This document shows positions 25,101-35,353 of a stretch of DNA of 64,000 bases, one piece after another. Numbering within the stretch: position 1 is the first letter of the stretch; each line of letters starts with the position of its first letter. The notes under the pieces were generated by a model that searched no databases, had not been told where the DNA came from, and saw only the letters and a program-made list of their open reading frames with translations. This DNA is from Haloferax larsenii JCM 13917 (GTDB lineage: Archaea; Halobacteriota; Halobacteria; Halobacteriales; Haloferacaceae). The translations under genes and the position numbers were made by a program. The stretch spans positions 194,652 through 258,651 of the forward strand of contig NZ_AOLI01000009.1 of assembly GCF_000336955.1 (NCBI RefSeq). The letters are read 5' to 3'.

Positions 25101-26846
25101 ATGAAGGTTAGAATCGGTGACGGCGCGACCGGCGAAGAGGCAGAAGCCATCGCGGGCGCGCTGGCGCGACACCTCGGAACGGACGTCGACGTGTACGTCG
25201 GCGACGAGGACGACGCCGCAGCGAACGCCGAACCGCCAGCAGAGGCCTTCCCGCTCGACGACGACCTCTCTCCGACAGAGCGTGAAGAACAACTCAAAGA
25301 GGAGATTGCCGACATCCTCGGTGGGGGTCCACAGAAGTACAAAGACCGCCTCCCCGAGCAGGGCAAACTGTTCGTCCGTGACCGTCTCGACCTCTGGTTC
25401 CCCGAGGGCCTGAAGTTCGAAGACGGCAAGTTCGCTAACTTCGACTCGTGGCACGAAGACTCGCCGGAAGTCGAGGAATCAGACCCGAACAATCGGCTTC
25501 CGGGTGACGGGCTGCTCACCGGCGCGGCCGAGTTCGAAGACCGCGACCTCCACTTCATGGCCAACGACTTCACCGTCAAGGCCGGGTCGATGGCGCGCCG
25601 CGGCGTCGAGAAGTTCCTCCGCATGCAACAGCGCGCGCTCAAGACCGGCAAGCCGGTACTCTACCTGATGGACTCTTCCGGCGGGCGCATCGACCAGCAG
25701 ACCGGCTTCTTCGCCAACCGCGAGGGCATCGGGAAGTACTACTACAACCACTCGATGCTCTCGGGGTACGTCCCGCAAATCTGCGTCCTCTACGGGCCGT
25801 GTATCGCCGGTGCGGCGTACACGCCCGTCTTCGCGGACTTCACCATCATGGTCGAGGGGATGTCGGCGATGGCCATCGCCTCCCCGCGGATGGTGAAGAT
25901 GGTCACTGGCGAGGAAATCGACATGCAGGACCTCGGCGGTGCGCACATGCACGCCCAAGAGTCGGGAAGCGCCGACCTCGTCGCCCGCGACGAGGAACAC
26001 GCCCGCGAACTCGTGGCGCAGCTCATCACCTACCTGCCCGACAAGGCAGGCGAGAAACCGCCGCGCTCGGAGCCGAAACCACCGCGGTTCTCCCCCGAAG
26101 GCATCGACGAACTCATCCCCGAGTCACCGAACCGCGCCTACGACGTTCACGACCTCATCGCGCGCATCGCCGACGCCGAGTCCGTCTTCGAACTGAAACC
26201 CGACTACGGCAAGGAAATCGTCACGGCGTTCGCCCGCATCGACGGCCGACCGGTCGGCATCGTCGCCAACCAACCCACGGAGCGTTCGGGCGCAATCTTC
26301 CCCGACGCCGCCGAGAAGGCCGCAGAGTTCATCTGGACGTGCGACGCCTACGAGATTCCGCTTCTGTACCTCTGTGACACGCCGGGCTTCATGGCCGGGT
26401 CGCAGGTCGAGAAAGACGCCATTCTGGAGAAAGGCAAGAAGTTCATCTACGCCACGTCGTCGGCGACGGTGCCGAAGCAGACGGTCATCGTACGCAAGGC
26501 CTACGGCGCGGGTATCTACGCGATGGGCGGCCCCGCCTACGACCCAGACAGCGTCATCGGCCTCCCGTCGGGCGAAATCGGTATCATGGGCCCCGAGGCA
26601 GCAATCAACGCCGTCTACGCGAACAAACTCAACGCCATCGACGACCCCGAAGAGCGGAAAGCGATGGAAGACGAACTCCGCGAGGAGTACCGCGAGGACA
26701 TCAACGTCCACCGGATGGCGAGCGAAGTCGTCATCGACGAAATCGTCCCGCCGTCGACGCTCCGCGAGGAACTCGTCAATCGCTTCGAGTTCTACGCCGA
26801 CGTGGACAAGTCGCTGCCGGACAAGAAACACGGCACCATCCTCTAA
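25101..26846 (+). CDS. acyl-CoA carboxylase, carboxyltransferase (beta) subunit
   Basis: A 581-residue biotin-dependent carboxyltransferase. From about residue 100 it has the crotonase-like double domain: LMDSSGGRIDQQTGFF and CVLYGPCIAGAAYTPVF in the N-half, LCDTPGFMAGSQVEK and KAYGAGIYAMGGPAYD in the C-half. It transfers CO2 from carboxybiotin to propionyl-, acetyl- or methylcrotonyl-CoA; which is not decided here, and no biotin carboxylase gene is adjacent. The N-terminal ~45 residues resemble a small epsilon-type subunit. Start is the ATG of MKVRIGDGAT. Confidence 0.82.
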   Translation: MKVRIGDGATGEEAEAIAGALARHLGTDVDVYVGDEDDAAANAEPPAEAFPLDDDLSPTEREEQLKEEIADILGGGPQKYKDRLPEQGKLFVRDRLDLWFPEGLKFEDGKFANFDSWHEDSPEVEESDPNNRLPGDGLLTGAAEFEDRDLHFMANDFTVKAGSMARRGVEKFLRMQQRALKTGKPVLYLMDSSGGRIDQQTGFFANREGIGKYYYNHSMLSGYVPQICVLYGPCIAGAAYTPVFADFTIMVEGMSAMAIASPRMVKMVTGEEIDMQDLGGAHMHAQESGSADLVARDEEHARELVAQLITYLPDKAGEKPPRSEPKPPRFSPEGIDELIPESPNRAYDVHDLIARIADAESVFELKPDYGKEIVTAFARIDGRPVGIVANQPTERSGAIFPDAAEKAAEFIWTCDAYEIPLLYLCDTPGFMAGSQVEKDAILEKGKKFIYATSSATVPKQTVIVRKAYGAGIYAMGGPAYDPDSVIGLPSGEIGIMGPEAAINAVYANKLNAIDDPEERKAMEDELREEYREDINVHRMASEVVIDEIVPPSTLREELVNRFEFYADVDKSLPDKKHGTIL

Positions 26847-26972
26847 GACGGCGTCTGAGCGGCGTTAATACTCTGTTTTTCCGGCCGGTAATGTCGCGAT
26901 AAGTGACGTATGGAGTGGCTACTGAGGATACCTGCGCGCCAACCACGGGTGTCACCGTCTCTGGTGCGTGTT

Positions 26973-27332
26973 ATGAGCCTCGAAACACCGCGGCCTGAGT
27001 CCGCCCCGACGCTCTTCTCCCGCGTCGTCAGCGACGATTCCCACCTCTGGTTGGTCACGCTCTTGGCGCTCGTCCTCGACGTGGCGACCACGATGTTCGG
27101 GCTGAGTCTCGGCCTCTCTGAGCTGAATCCGGTCGTCCTCGCCCTGATGCCGCAGTTCGGCGCGCTCGGGACGTTGCTCTTGTTGAAATCGGTCGTGCTT
27201 CTCATCTCAGGGACGATGTGGGTGTTTCTCCCCGTTCGCTACCGCGGTGCGATTCCAATCGGTGTCGCGGTCCCGTGGGGCGTCGCGGGCCTGATGAACG
27301 CCCAACTCATCCTCTTGACGTCAGTGGGGTAG
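26973..27332 (+). CDS. DUF5658-like membrane protein
   Basis: About 119 residues with three or four hydrophobic segments. The first contains an aspartate and the turn GLSELNPVV (LVLDVATTMFGLSLGLSELN), the hallmark pattern of DUF5658-type small membrane proteins. Function unknown. The ATG of MSLETPRPE is chosen; an ATG 21 codons earlier is possible. Convergent with the DoxX-family gene. Confidence 0.65.
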   Translation: MSLETPRPESAPTLFSRVVSDDSHLWLVTLLALVLDVATTMFGLSLGLSELNPVVLALMPQFGALGTLLLLKSVVLLISGTMWVFLPVRYRGAIPIGVAVPWGVAGLMNAQLILLTSVG

Positions 27333-27367
27333 CAGGGCAGCGCGAACGAGAAGCGCGTAGCCGGGTG

Positions 27368-27799
27368 CTAATTGGCGGTGGTGTCCCGAAGCGACTCGAC
27401 GAGCACCGCCCACGCGAGTCCCGCCAATCCGATGTCGCGGGCGAGCACGTCGCCGAACAGCCCGCCCTCGACGACGAATGCGACCGCGAGATACAGACAC
27501 GTCGCCGTGAGCGAGACGGCCGCGACGGCGCTCGCAACGCTGGTGTATCGGTCCGCGACGATGGCCGCGCCGAAGCCGACTTCGAGGACGCCGTTGACGA
27601 GCATGAACACGACCGGCGAGACGACGAGAAACGGCGCGAGCCAGTCTGTGACGTAGGCCGACCACGCCAGCGGGTCGAGGAGTTTGTGCACACCAGCGGC
27701 GAACACCATCGCGCCGAGACCGACCCGCGCGAGAGCCATCGGTGCGGGGGCACGAGCGGCGCGCTCGGCGAGGTGCGACGCGAAGCCGTCGAAGTCCAT
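27368..27799 (-). CDS. DoxX family membrane protein
   Basis: A 143-residue four-helix membrane protein. The first helix region RVGLGAMVFAAGVHKLLDP and the WLAPFLVV/NGVLEVGFGAAIV segments fit the DoxX/DUF4149-like fold. Members are linked to quinone-dependent oxidation or stress membranes, but the activity here is not clear. The ATG of MDFDGFASH is chosen, nine codons after an earlier in-frame start. Downstream of, and on the same strand as, the MaoC gene. Confidence 0.72.
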   Translation of the reverse strand: MDFDGFASHLAERAARAPAPMALARVGLGAMVFAAGVHKLLDPLAWSAYVTDWLAPFLVVSPVVFMLVNGVLEVGFGAAIVADRYTSVASAVAAVSLTATCLYLAVAFVVEGGLFGDVLARDIGLAGLAWAVLVESLRDTTAN

Positions 27800-27882
27800 A
27801 GCCCGACGTAGCGACGCAGCGCACAAAGCGGTACGGAACGAGAAGGTCGAAGCGGAGAAGAGCCTGTTTCGGATACGACGCC

Positions 27883-28344
27883 CTACGCTTCGTCGACGTT
27901 CGCTTTCTTCAGCGACAGCGCGGTGCGCTCGAACTCACACACGAGGTCGTCGTCCTGATTGAACACCTCGACTTTCATCGTCACGATACCGCGCTCTCCA
28001 TCGGACGTTTCGCGCTTGTCGAGGACGGTGGTTTGCGCGCGGAGCGTGTCGCCGTGGAACACCGGGTTCGGATGCGACACGTTGTCGTAGCTGAGGTTCG
28101 CGACGATGGTCCCGTCGGTCGTATCGGGAATCGAGACGCCGACTGCGAGGCTCATCGTGAACAGGCCGTTGACCAGACGCTCGCCGAACTGCGTGTCCGC
28201 GGCGAACTCCTCGTCGAGGTGCAGCGGCTGCTGGTTCATCGTCATGTCGCAGAAACGCTGGTTGTCTGACTCCGAGACCGTCCGCCGCTTTTCGTGTTCG
28301 ATGGTCTGTCCGACCTCGAACTCCTCGTAGTACAGGCCAGTCAT
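27883..28344 (-). CDS. MaoC-like acyl-CoA hydratase
   Basis: A 153-residue single hot-dog-fold protein. The hydratase motif is seen in NQQPLHLDEEFAADTQFG followed by RLVNGLFTMSLAVG, close to the R-specific enoyl-CoA hydratase pattern. It adds water to an enoyl-CoA; in related haloarchaea such proteins include mesaconyl-CoA hydratase of the methylaspartate cycle, and the CitE-type lyase 1.6 kb away makes that thinkable but unproven. Divergent from glutamate dehydrogenase. Confidence 0.78.
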   Translation of the reverse strand: MTGLYYEEFEVGQTIEHEKRRTVSESDNQRFCDMTMNQQPLHLDEEFAADTQFGERLVNGLFTMSLAVGVSIPDTTDGTIVANLSYDNVSHPNPVFHGDTLRAQTTVLDKRETSDGERGIVTMKVEVFNQDDDLVCEFERTALSLKKANVDEA

Positions 28345-28440
28345 ACGCCAGTTTGTGTAAGACCGTGATAAAACCGTGACGGTTCGGTGGCCGTTTCACG
28401 GTATGACAACTCTTGCCCCAAGCGAAATCAGATAACAACC

Positions 28441-28453
28441 GTTATAATTATTC
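28441..28453 (+). promoter_or_regulatory. possible TATA element upstream of the first glutamate dehydrogenase
   Basis: GTTATAATTATTC lies about 115 bases before the ATG of the gdh gene. If used, the message would have a leader of roughly 85-90 bases, unlike the leaderless genes elsewhere in the window. The leader contains no recognised riboswitch. Confidence 0.35.
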
Positions 28454-28565
28454 AACGAAGAGCAACGCGAACACGCTCATTAGCTGCCCACACGGGCGGC
28501 TGGTGAACGTCATGGACAGTATCTGACCGGCTGCACGGCCGGTACCAGGCTGGTACGAACGCACT

Positions 28566-29852
28566 ATGGCATCCGCAGCACCAACATCCGAGCCGGACGA
28601 CGAACCGACGGAAGAGACAGCCCTCGAAACAGCCCGACGTCAACTCGACCGCGCGGCAGCGCACCTCGACGTCGACCCGGGCATCATCGAGCGGCTTCAC
28701 CACCCGAACCAGGTCCACCGCGTCTCGGTCCCTCTCGAGCGTGACGATGGCTCGACCGCAGTCTACACCGGCTACCGCGCCCAGCACGACAGCGTGCGCG
28801 GCCCGTACAAAGGCGGCCTCCGTTTCCACCCCGACGTCACCGAAGACGAGTGTATCGGCCTCTCGATGTGGATGACGTGGAAGTGCGCCCTGATGGACAT
28901 CCCATTCGGCGGCGGGAAGGGCGGCATCGTCGTCAACCCCAAAGACCTCTCTGTCGACGAGAAGGAGCGTCTGACGCGCCGCTTCGCCGAGGAACTGCGT
29001 CCCTTCATCGGCCCCACGAAAGACATCCCTGCACCCGACATGGGCACGGACTCGCAGGCGATGGCGTGGTTCATGGACGCGTACTCGATGCAGGAAGGCG
29101 AGACGCAGGCGGGCGTCGTCACGGGCAAGCCCCCTGTCGTCGGCGGGAGCAAGGGCCGTGACACGGCCCCCGGTCGCTCTGTCGCCATCATCGCTCGCGA
29201 AGCTATCGAGCACCTCGGCTGGGACCTCGAAGACACCACCGTCGCCGTGCAGGGCTTCGGCTCTGTCGGCGCACCCGCCGCGCGCCTCCTCGACGACTAC
29301 GGCGCGACGGTCGTCGCCGTCTCCGACGTGAACGGCGCAATCTACGACCCCGACGGACTCGACACCCACGACGTCCCGACCCACGAGGAAGAGCCTGAAG
29401 CCGTCATGAAGTACGACGCGCCGCAGAAACTCTCCAACGAGGAACTCCTCGAACTCGACGTCGACGTCCTCATCCCGGCAGCAATCGGTAACGTGCTGAC
29501 CGAGGAGAACGCCGACGACGTGAAGGCGGACCTCATCGTCGAAGGTGCGAACGGACCGACGACCTCGGCCGCCGACGCGACCTTCGAAGAGCGCGGCATC
29601 CACGTCGTTCCCGACATCCTCGCCAACGCGGGCGGCGTCACCGTCTCGTACTTCGAGTGGCTGCAGGACCTCAACCACCGCTCGTGGTCGCTCGAACGCG
29701 TCCACGACGAACTGGAGTCCGAGATGCTCGATGCGTGGGCCGCCGTCTGCGAAGAAGTCGAATCCCGCGACGTGACGTGGCGCGACGCCGCGTACATCGT
29801 CGCACTCGAACGCGTCGCGGCCGCCCACGAGCACCGCGGGCTCTGGCCCTAG
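28566..29852 (+). CDS. gdhA: glutamate dehydrogenase (first paralogue)
   Basis: A 428-residue Glu/Leu/Phe/Val dehydrogenase. The substrate loop [11 protein letters not shown] and the catalytic-lysine signature [15 protein letters not shown] are in the N-terminal domain; the nucleotide-binding motif [17 protein letters not shown] marks the Rossmann domain. It interconverts glutamate and 2-oxoglutarate plus ammonia. An acidic alanine-rich N-terminal extension of about 20 residues distinguishes it from the second copy. It lies upstream of the CitE-type lyase gene, same strand, 140 bases apart. Confidence 0.92.
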   Translation: MASAAPTSEPDDEPTEETALETARRQLDRAAAHLDVDPGIIERLHHPNQVHRVSVPLERDDGSTAVYTGYRAQHDSVRGPYKGGLRFHPDVTEDECIGLSMWMTWKCALMDIPFGGGKGGIVVNPKDLSVDEKERLTRRFAEELRPFIGPTKDIPAPDMGTDSQAMAWFMDAYSMQEGETQAGVVTGKPPVVGGSKGRDTAPGRSVAIIAREAIEHLGWDLEDTTVAVQGFGSVGAPAARLLDDYGATVVAVSDVNGAIYDPDGLDTHDVPTHEEEPEAVMKYDAPQKLSNEELLELDVDVLIPAAIGNVLTEENADDVKADLIVEGANGPTTSAADATFEERGIHVVPDILANAGGVTVSYFEWLQDLNHRSWSLERVHDELESEMLDAWAAVCEEVESRDVTWRDAAYIVALERVAAAHEHRGLWP

Positions 29853-29993
29853 ACGCGTCGAACACAGGCCGAACCAGCCTCGGCCAGATACGAGTGCAAC
29901 CGACGGCTGTCTCCGCCGTCGCCACTCGTCCGCGACGACGAACAATTCAATCCCCGTACAACTTTCACCCTTCCATCCCTCTCTCCGCACGAC

Positions 29994-30833
29994 ATGCCAC
30001 GACGGAGCGTCCTGTTCTCACCCGGCGATAGACCCGAACTGATGCGCAAAGCCCCGGGCTCCGGTGCCGACGTACTCGTCTTCGACCTCGAAGACGCCGT
30101 CGCACCCGGGCGAAAAACCGAAGCCAGAGCCGCCGTCGGCGACCTCCTCGCCGACGACGAGTTCGACCCGGACGCGGAGGTTACGGTCCGTGTGAATCCG
30201 GGCGAGACGGGCCTCGAAGATATCGCGGCCGTGTGCGAGACACATCCGCCGGACGCGCTCGTCGTCCCGAAGGCAACCGACGGGACAGACGTGACGAACG
30301 TCGCTGCCGCGGCACGGGAGGTCGGTGCCGACTGTCCAGTGATTCCGATTGTCGAGAGCGCCGCTGGTGTCCTCGCGGCCCCGGAGATTGCCGCCGCGCC
30401 CGACACCACCGCCGTCATCTTCGGTGCGGAGGACTTCGCCGCCGACGTGGGCGCGACGCGGACCGACGAAGGGACCGAAGTGCTCTACGCCAGAGAGCGC
30501 GTCGTCGTCGCGACCGCCGCAGCGGGCGTCGATGCTATCGACACGCTCCACGTCGATTACCACGACGAAGAAGGCCTACGCGAAGACGCGCGCTTCGGTC
30601 GGGAACTCGGGTACGACGGGAAGTTAGCGATTCACCCCGCACAGGTCGGCCCAATCAACGAGGCGTTCTCACCTGACCCCGAAGACGTGGCGTGGGCGAA
30701 AAAGGTGCTGCGAGCGCGTGACGAGGCGAACGCGGACGACCGCGGCGTCTTCGGCGTGGACGGCGAGATGATAGATGCGCCGCTGATTAAACAGGCGGAG
30801 AATATTCTCGACCGGGCCGGCGAATCGTACTAG
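29994..30833 (+). CDS. HpcH/HpaI (CitE-type) lyase
   Basis: A 279-residue TIM-barrel lyase with SPGDRPELMRKA at the N-terminus, the acidic metal-binding motif FDLEDAVAPGRK, PKATDGTDV and IVESAAGVLAA strands, and KLAIHPAQVGPI near the end. Members cleave or form acyl-CoA esters of malate type (malyl-CoA, beta-methylmalyl-CoA, citryl-CoA). Without alpha or gamma citrate-lyase subunits nearby, a malyl-CoA-type lyase or thioesterase is more likely. Flanked by two glutamate dehydrogenases. Confidence 0.8.
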   Translation: MPRRSVLFSPGDRPELMRKAPGSGADVLVFDLEDAVAPGRKTEARAAVGDLLADDEFDPDAEVTVRVNPGETGLEDIAAVCETHPPDALVVPKATDGTDVTNVAAAAREVGADCPVIPIVESAAGVLAAPEIAAAPDTTAVIFGAEDFAADVGATRTDEGTEVLYARERVVVATAAAGVDAIDTLHVDYHDEEGLREDARFGRELGYDGKLAIHPAQVGPINEAFSPDPEDVAWAKKVLRARDEANADDRGVFGVDGEMIDAPLIKQAENILDRAGESY

Positions 30834-30956
30834 AAATCAAACAGTTTCTCGGTCCGCGTGTCGGCACGCACTAATCGGCCGACAGGTCCGTGTGCTGAAT
30901 ACTCCTATTACCACTAGGTACGCATATTATCATTATAATATGGTAAAATTTCCGCT

Positions 30957-30968
30957 ACTCTTAAACCA
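30957..30968 (+). promoter_or_regulatory. TATA element of the second glutamate dehydrogenase
   Basis: CTCTTAAACCAC lies 22-33 bases before the ATG, with a strongly AT-rich tract (CATATTATCATTATAATATG) just upstream that may bind a regulator. Spacing suggests a leaderless transcript. Confidence 0.5.
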
Positions 30969-30989
30969 CCGGCCGGTGCGTATCATAAC

Positions 30990-32243
30990 ATGGCACAAGA
31001 GGCGAATCCGTTCGAGAGTTTGCAGGAACAAGTCGACGACGCAGCCGCCTACCTCGACGTGAGCGAGGATGTCATCGAGCGCCTGAAGAACCCCGAGCGA
31101 GTGCTCGAGACGAACCTCTCCGTCGAGATGGACGACGGCGACATCGAACTCTTCCGCGCCTATCGCTCGCAGTTCAACGGCGACCGAGGCCCGTACAAAG
31201 GAGGTATTCGCTACCACCCGGGCGTCACACGAGACGAAGTAAAGGCCCTCTCCGGGTGGATGGTGTACAAGTGCGCCGTCGTCGATATCCCGTACGGCGG
31301 TGGCAAAGGCGGTATCGTCATCGACCCCGCAGACTACAGCGAGTCTGAACTCGAACGCGTCTCTCGCTCGTTCGCGAAGGAACTTCGCCCCTTTATCGGC
31401 GAGAGTCGCGACATCCCCGCGCCGGACGTGAACACCGGCCAGCGCGAGATGAACTGGATTAAGGACACCTACGAGACCCTCGAAAACACCACGGCACCGG
31501 GCGTCATCACGGGCAAGGCGCTCGAAAACGGTGGCAGTGAGGGTCGCGTCGAAGCGACCGGTCGTTCGACGATGCTCACCGCGCGAGAGGCGTTCGAATA
31601 CCTCGACCGCGACATCGAGGGCGCGACCGTCGCCGTCCAAGGCTACGGAAACGCCGGTTCTGTCGCCGCGAAGCTTATCGAGGACCTCGGTGCGAACATC
31701 GTCGCCGTCTCCGACTCTTCCGGCGGTATCTACGACCCCGACGGCCTCGACGCCCGCGCCGTCAAGGACTTCAAGACCGAGACCGGCTCCGTCTCCGACT
31801 ATCAGGACACCGAGGCTATCACGAACGACGAACTGCTGACGCTCGACGTCGACCTGCTCGTCCCCGCCGCACTCGAAAACGCCATCGACGGCGACCTCGC
31901 GAAAGAGGTTGAAGCCGACATCATCGCCGAGGCCGCGAACGGCCCACTGACGCCCCGCGCCGACGACGTGCTCACCGAGCGCGATGTCCACGTCTTCCCC
32001 GACATTCTCGCCAACGCGGGCGGCGTCACCGTCTCGTACTTCGAGTGGGTCCAGAACCGCCAGCGGTTCTACTGGACCGAAGACCGCGTCAACGACGAAC
32101 TCGAACGCATCATCGTCGATGCCTTCGACAACCTCGTCGACGCCTACGAGAAACACGACCTGCCGAACTTCCGCACCGCCGCCTACGTCGTCGCCATCCA
32201 GCGCGTCGTCGACTCCTACGAGTCGAGCGGCAACTGGCCCTAA
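30990..32243 (+). CDS. glutamate dehydrogenase (second paralogue)
   Basis: A 417-residue Glu/Leu/Phe/Val dehydrogenase with [11 protein letters not shown], the catalytic motif [15 protein letters not shown], and the dinucleotide site [16 protein letters not shown]. The C-terminal half ends [17 protein letters not shown], as in the first copy. It should catalyse the same reaction but may differ in coenzyme use (NAD versus NADP) or direction. It has its own TATA box, so the two copies are probably expressed separately. Confidence 0.92.
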   Translation: MAQEANPFESLQEQVDDAAAYLDVSEDVIERLKNPERVLETNLSVEMDDGDIELFRAYRSQFNGDRGPYKGGIRYHPGVTRDEVKALSGWMVYKCAVVDIPYGGGKGGIVIDPADYSESELERVSRSFAKELRPFIGESRDIPAPDVNTGQREMNWIKDTYETLENTTAPGVITGKALENGGSEGRVEATGRSTMLTAREAFEYLDRDIEGATVAVQGYGNAGSVAAKLIEDLGANIVAVSDSSGGIYDPDGLDARAVKDFKTETGSVSDYQDTEAITNDELLTLDVDLLVPAALENAIDGDLAKEVEADIIAEAANGPLTPRADDVLTERDVHVFPDILANAGGVTVSYFEWVQNRQRFYWTEDRVNDELERIIVDAFDNLVDAYEKHDLPNFRTAAYVVAIQRVVDSYESSGNWP

Positions 32244-32397
32244 CTGACGGGCTCGTTACCCCCGGTGGCGTCATCGGCATCGCACCGGCATGGAACAGGA
32301 ATTTCCCGACGCTCACGCGTTATTGCATGGAAATGTATAGCACCCACTCCGGCCGATGCCGAGGGATTCAAGTCGGTGTAGGTCGGTCAAATCATCA

Positions 32398-33312
32398 ATG
32401 CGTCAGGACCACCTCATCTCCGCGGTAGACCTCTCGCGGGAGGACATCGAGGCGGTGCTCGACCGCGCGGCCGAAATCGACGCGAATCCAGCGGCGTTCC
32501 GACAGCGGCACGCCGGAACGGTTCTCGGACTCTGTTTCTTCGAGCCGAGTACGCGAACCCGGATGAGCTTCGATACCGCGATGAAACGCCTCGGCGGCCA
32601 GACGGTCGACATGGGACCGGTCGAGTCGTCGTCGGTCAAGAAAGGCGAGACGCTCGCCGACACCGTCCGCGTCGTCGAAGGCTACGCGGACGCCCTCGTC
32701 CTTCGCCACCCGAGTGAGGGTGCAGCGACGATGGCCGCCGAGTTCATCGACGTGCCGCTCGTCAACGCGGGCGACGGCGCGGGTCAGCACCCGAGTCAAA
32801 CACTCCTCGACCTCTACACCATCCGCGAAAACGCCGGACTGGACGACCTCACCATCGGTATCATGGGCGACCTGAAGTACGGCCGGACGGTGCACTCGCT
32901 GGCCGAAGCGCTGACGAACTTCGACGTGAATCAGCACTTCATCAGCCCCGAGAGCCTGCAACTGCCCCGAAACGTTCGCTACGACCTGCACGCCTCGGGC
33001 GCGAGCGTCAAGGAACACACCGAACTCGACGAGGTCCTTCCGGAACTCGACGTGCTCTACGTGACGCGCATCCAGCGCGAGCGCTTCCCCGACGAAAACG
33101 AGTACCTGAAAGTCGCGGGCGAGTACAAAATCGACGACGAGACGCTCGCCGCCGCGTCCGACGACCTCGTCATCATGCACCCGCTGCCACGCGTGGACGA
33201 GATTGCACCCGAAATCGACGACAGCGACCACGCGAAGTACTTCGAACAGGCACACAACGGCATCCCCGTCCGGATGGCACTTCTGGACATCCTCCTCTCC
33301 AACGATGACTGA
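32398..33312 (+). CDS. pyrB: aspartate carbamoyltransferase, catalytic subunit
   Basis: A 304-residue enzyme. The carbamoyl-phosphate loop [11 protein letters not shown], the HPSEGA segment, [17 protein letters not shown] and HPLPRVDEI are all present. It condenses carbamoyl phosphate with aspartate in pyrimidine synthesis. The ATG of MRQDHLISA is chosen; an earlier in-frame start would add 14 unrelated residues. The gene overlaps pyrI by 8 bases, so the two subunits are co-expressed. Confidence 0.95.
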   Translation: MRQDHLISAVDLSREDIEAVLDRAAEIDANPAAFRQRHAGTVLGLCFFEPSTRTRMSFDTAMKRLGGQTVDMGPVESSSVKKGETLADTVRVVEGYADALVLRHPSEGAATMAAEFIDVPLVNAGDGAGQHPSQTLLDLYTIRENAGLDDLTIGIMGDLKYGRTVHSLAEALTNFDVNQHFISPESLQLPRNVRYDLHASGASVKEHTELDEVLPELDVLYVTRIQRERFPDENEYLKVAGEYKIDDETLAAASDDLVIMHPLPRVDEIAPEIDDSDHAKYFEQAHNGIPVRMALLDILLSNDD

Positions 33313-33772
33313 CGACCACCAACTCCGCGTCTCCAAGATTCAAAACGGAACCGTCATCGACCACGTCGAGGCTGGCCAGGCACTCAACGTCCTCGCCATC
33401 CTCGGAATCGACGGCACCAGCGGTGAGACCGTCTCTGTCGGGATGAACGTCCCCTCGGACCGCCTCGGCCGCAAGGACATCGTCAAGGTCGAAGGGCGCG
33501 AACTGAGTCAGTCAGAAGTGGACGTGCTCTCGCTTATCGCCCCGGCGGCGAGCATCAACATCGTCCGCGACTACGAAGTGGTCGAAAAGAGCCGCGTCGT
33601 CCGCCCCGAAACCGTCTCGGGCGTCGTCTCCTGTCCGAACCGCAACTGCATCAGCAACGCCGACGAGCCGATTACCTCCGGGTTCGCCGTCCTCTCTGAC
33701 GGCGTCCGCTGTGACTACTGCGGGAGTATCGTCCGCGAGAAAGAAATCGCCGCGAACCTCGACGTCAGCTAA
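33305..33772 (+). CDS. pyrI: aspartate carbamoyltransferase, regulatory subunit
   Basis: A 155-residue protein with the N-terminal allosteric nucleotide-binding domain ([20 protein letters not shown]) and a C-terminal zinc domain with two CxxC-type pairs (CPNRNC and CDYC). It binds CTP/ATP and tethers PyrB trimers. The start ATG lies inside the end of pyrB, as expected for translational coupling. Confidence 0.95.
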   Translation: MTDDHQLRVSKIQNGTVIDHVEAGQALNVLAILGIDGTSGETVSVGMNVPSDRLGRKDIVKVEGRELSQSEVDVLSLIAPAASINIVRDYEVVEKSRVVRPETVSGVVSCPNRNCISNADEPITSGFAVLSDGVRCDYCGSIVREKEIAANLDVS

Positions 33773-33781
33773 CGCACGTCG

Positions 33782-35284
33782 TCACTCGTTTTCGCCGGTC
33801 GAGTCCGTGTCGTCTGCCGCCGATTGGCAGAACGTCACGCCAGTGAACTCGAAGCGCGCACCCTTGGCGTCCCCGCTTGCGTTTTCTACCGACCAACCGT
33901 GTGCGTCCGCCAGCGACCGGACGATGTCGAGGCCAAATCCCGTCCCGTCGGGGTTGGTGGTGACACCTGGTTCGAAGACGTTCCCGTCGACGTTCGGATT
34001 GATTCCGTCCCCGTCGTCTCCGACGGCGAACCCCGCGTTCGAGTCGAGCAGTCCGACCGTCACCGTCGGCGATGGACCGGCGTGTTCTATCGAGTTGCGA
34101 AAGAGGTTCTCGAACAGTCGTTGCAGGCGTTCGCGGTCCGCCTCGATGGTCGCGTCCGCCTCGACGACGAGCGTCGACCCGTTCGTGTCGACTGTCGACC
34201 ACGCGTCTCGTGCGACCGATTCGAGTGAGACGGTGTCGATGTCGAGGACAGCGGTCCCCTGTCGGGCGACGTGCAACACGTCATCGACGATGTCTCGAAT
34301 CCGTTCGAGCGAGTCGGCCACGCGACCGAGATACTCCGAGTCGTTGGCCTCCCGTTCGAGTTCGAGAAAGCCCATCGAGATGGAAAGCGGGTTCCGGAGG
34401 TCGTGCGAGAGGACGCGGGCGAACTCGTCGAGGCGTTCGTTCTGTCGCGCGAGTTGCTCTTCGTGGTGTCTGTGGAGCGTCACGTCGCGCGCGACACCAC
34501 AGACGCCGACGATAGACCCGTCTTGGGCGACCAATCGACGGTTCGACAGTTGGAACAGTATCGGCCCTTCTGTCGTCTTCGCCCGCGCTTCGACGACTTT
34601 GTCGTTTCCTTCGAGTACGTCGTTGAACGCCCGGCGGATGGCGGGGCGGTCCCGTTCGTCGAAAAACGAGTCGGCGTTCTTCCCGTAGAGTTCCTCGTCC
34701 GAGAGTCCGAACAGTTCGTTGAGTCGTGCGTTCCACCGGACGAGCGAGCCGGTCGAGTCGTAGACGTAGAAGACGTCGTCGAGGGCGTCGAGCGCATCTT
34801 CGAGGAGCCAGTCGTCGTCGGGATATCCACTTCCGTCTTCGGTGGCGGCCTCTGCGAGCCGTTCGGCACGGTGTCGAGTCGCCAAACGCTCGACCCGGGG
34901 GACAAGTTCGATGTTCGGGTCGAACGAACCCTGTTGCAGATAGCCCTCGATTCCCAGTTCGACGAGTTCGGTTGTGCGGTCGGGGACGGTGCGGTCGGGG
35001 ATGGTGTTGTCTGCGAGATAGACGATTGGAAGGCCGCTGTCCGTGGCGCGAATTTCCCTGACGAGTTCGACGCCGACTCCGTCCTCCGGCCATTCCGCGA
35101 CGACGACACAGTCGAACGGGCCGTCCCCCCGGAGTCGAGAGAGTGCAGCGCCGATACCATCAGTAACCGTCAGTGAGACCGTCTCACCGTTGCAATCGTC
35201 GCCCGCGGTTTCGAACGCGGTGACGAGCGGCTCGGCTACCTGTGACTCACCGACGAGGAGGATATGAGGTGTCTCAGAGGGCAT
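33782..35284 (-). CDS. PAS histidine kinase with degenerate receiver domain
   Basis: A 500-residue soluble sensor kinase. Residues 5-130 have a receiver-like fold (ILLVGES, FDCVVVAEWPEDG, LPIVYLAD) but alanine replaces the phosphoacceptor aspartate. A PAS domain follows at about 165-275, a HisKA domain with H294 (VLSHDLRNPLS), and a HATPase domain with N397 (FRNSIEHA), GDDGDGI and GTGFGLDIV. No membrane helices are seen. The cognate regulator is not adjacent; pyrI is convergent. Confidence 0.88.
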   Translation of the reverse strand: MPSETPHILLVGESQVAEPLVTAFETAGDDCNGETVSLTVTDGIGAALSRLRGDGPFDCVVVAEWPEDGVGVELVREIRATDSGLPIVYLADNTIPDRTVPDRTTELVELGIEGYLQQGSFDPNIELVPRVERLATRHRAERLAEAATEDGSGYPDDDWLLEDALDALDDVFYVYDSTGSLVRWNARLNELFGLSDEELYGKNADSFFDERDRPAIRRAFNDVLEGNDKVVEARAKTTEGPILFQLSNRRLVAQDGSIVGVCGVARDVTLHRHHEEQLARQNERLDEFARVLSHDLRNPLSISMGFLELEREANDSEYLGRVADSLERIRDIVDDVLHVARQGTAVLDIDTVSLESVARDAWSTVDTNGSTLVVEADATIEADRERLQRLFENLFRNSIEHAGPSPTVTVGLLDSNAGFAVGDDGDGINPNVDGNVFEPGVTTNPDGTGFGLDIVRSLADAHGWSVENASGDAKGARFEFTGVTFCQSAADDTDSTGENE

Positions 35285-35353
35285 GGTATGTACCGAACCG
35301 AGTCGGAATTAGCTGAGAAGACGGACTGAAAGCTCATAACTGTACTGTAGAAA

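Noticed and set aside
28452..29990. 512-codon minus-strand frame over the first glutamate dehydrogenase
   Set aside because: GC-rich codon structure opens long antisense frames; the sense frame is a clear GDH.
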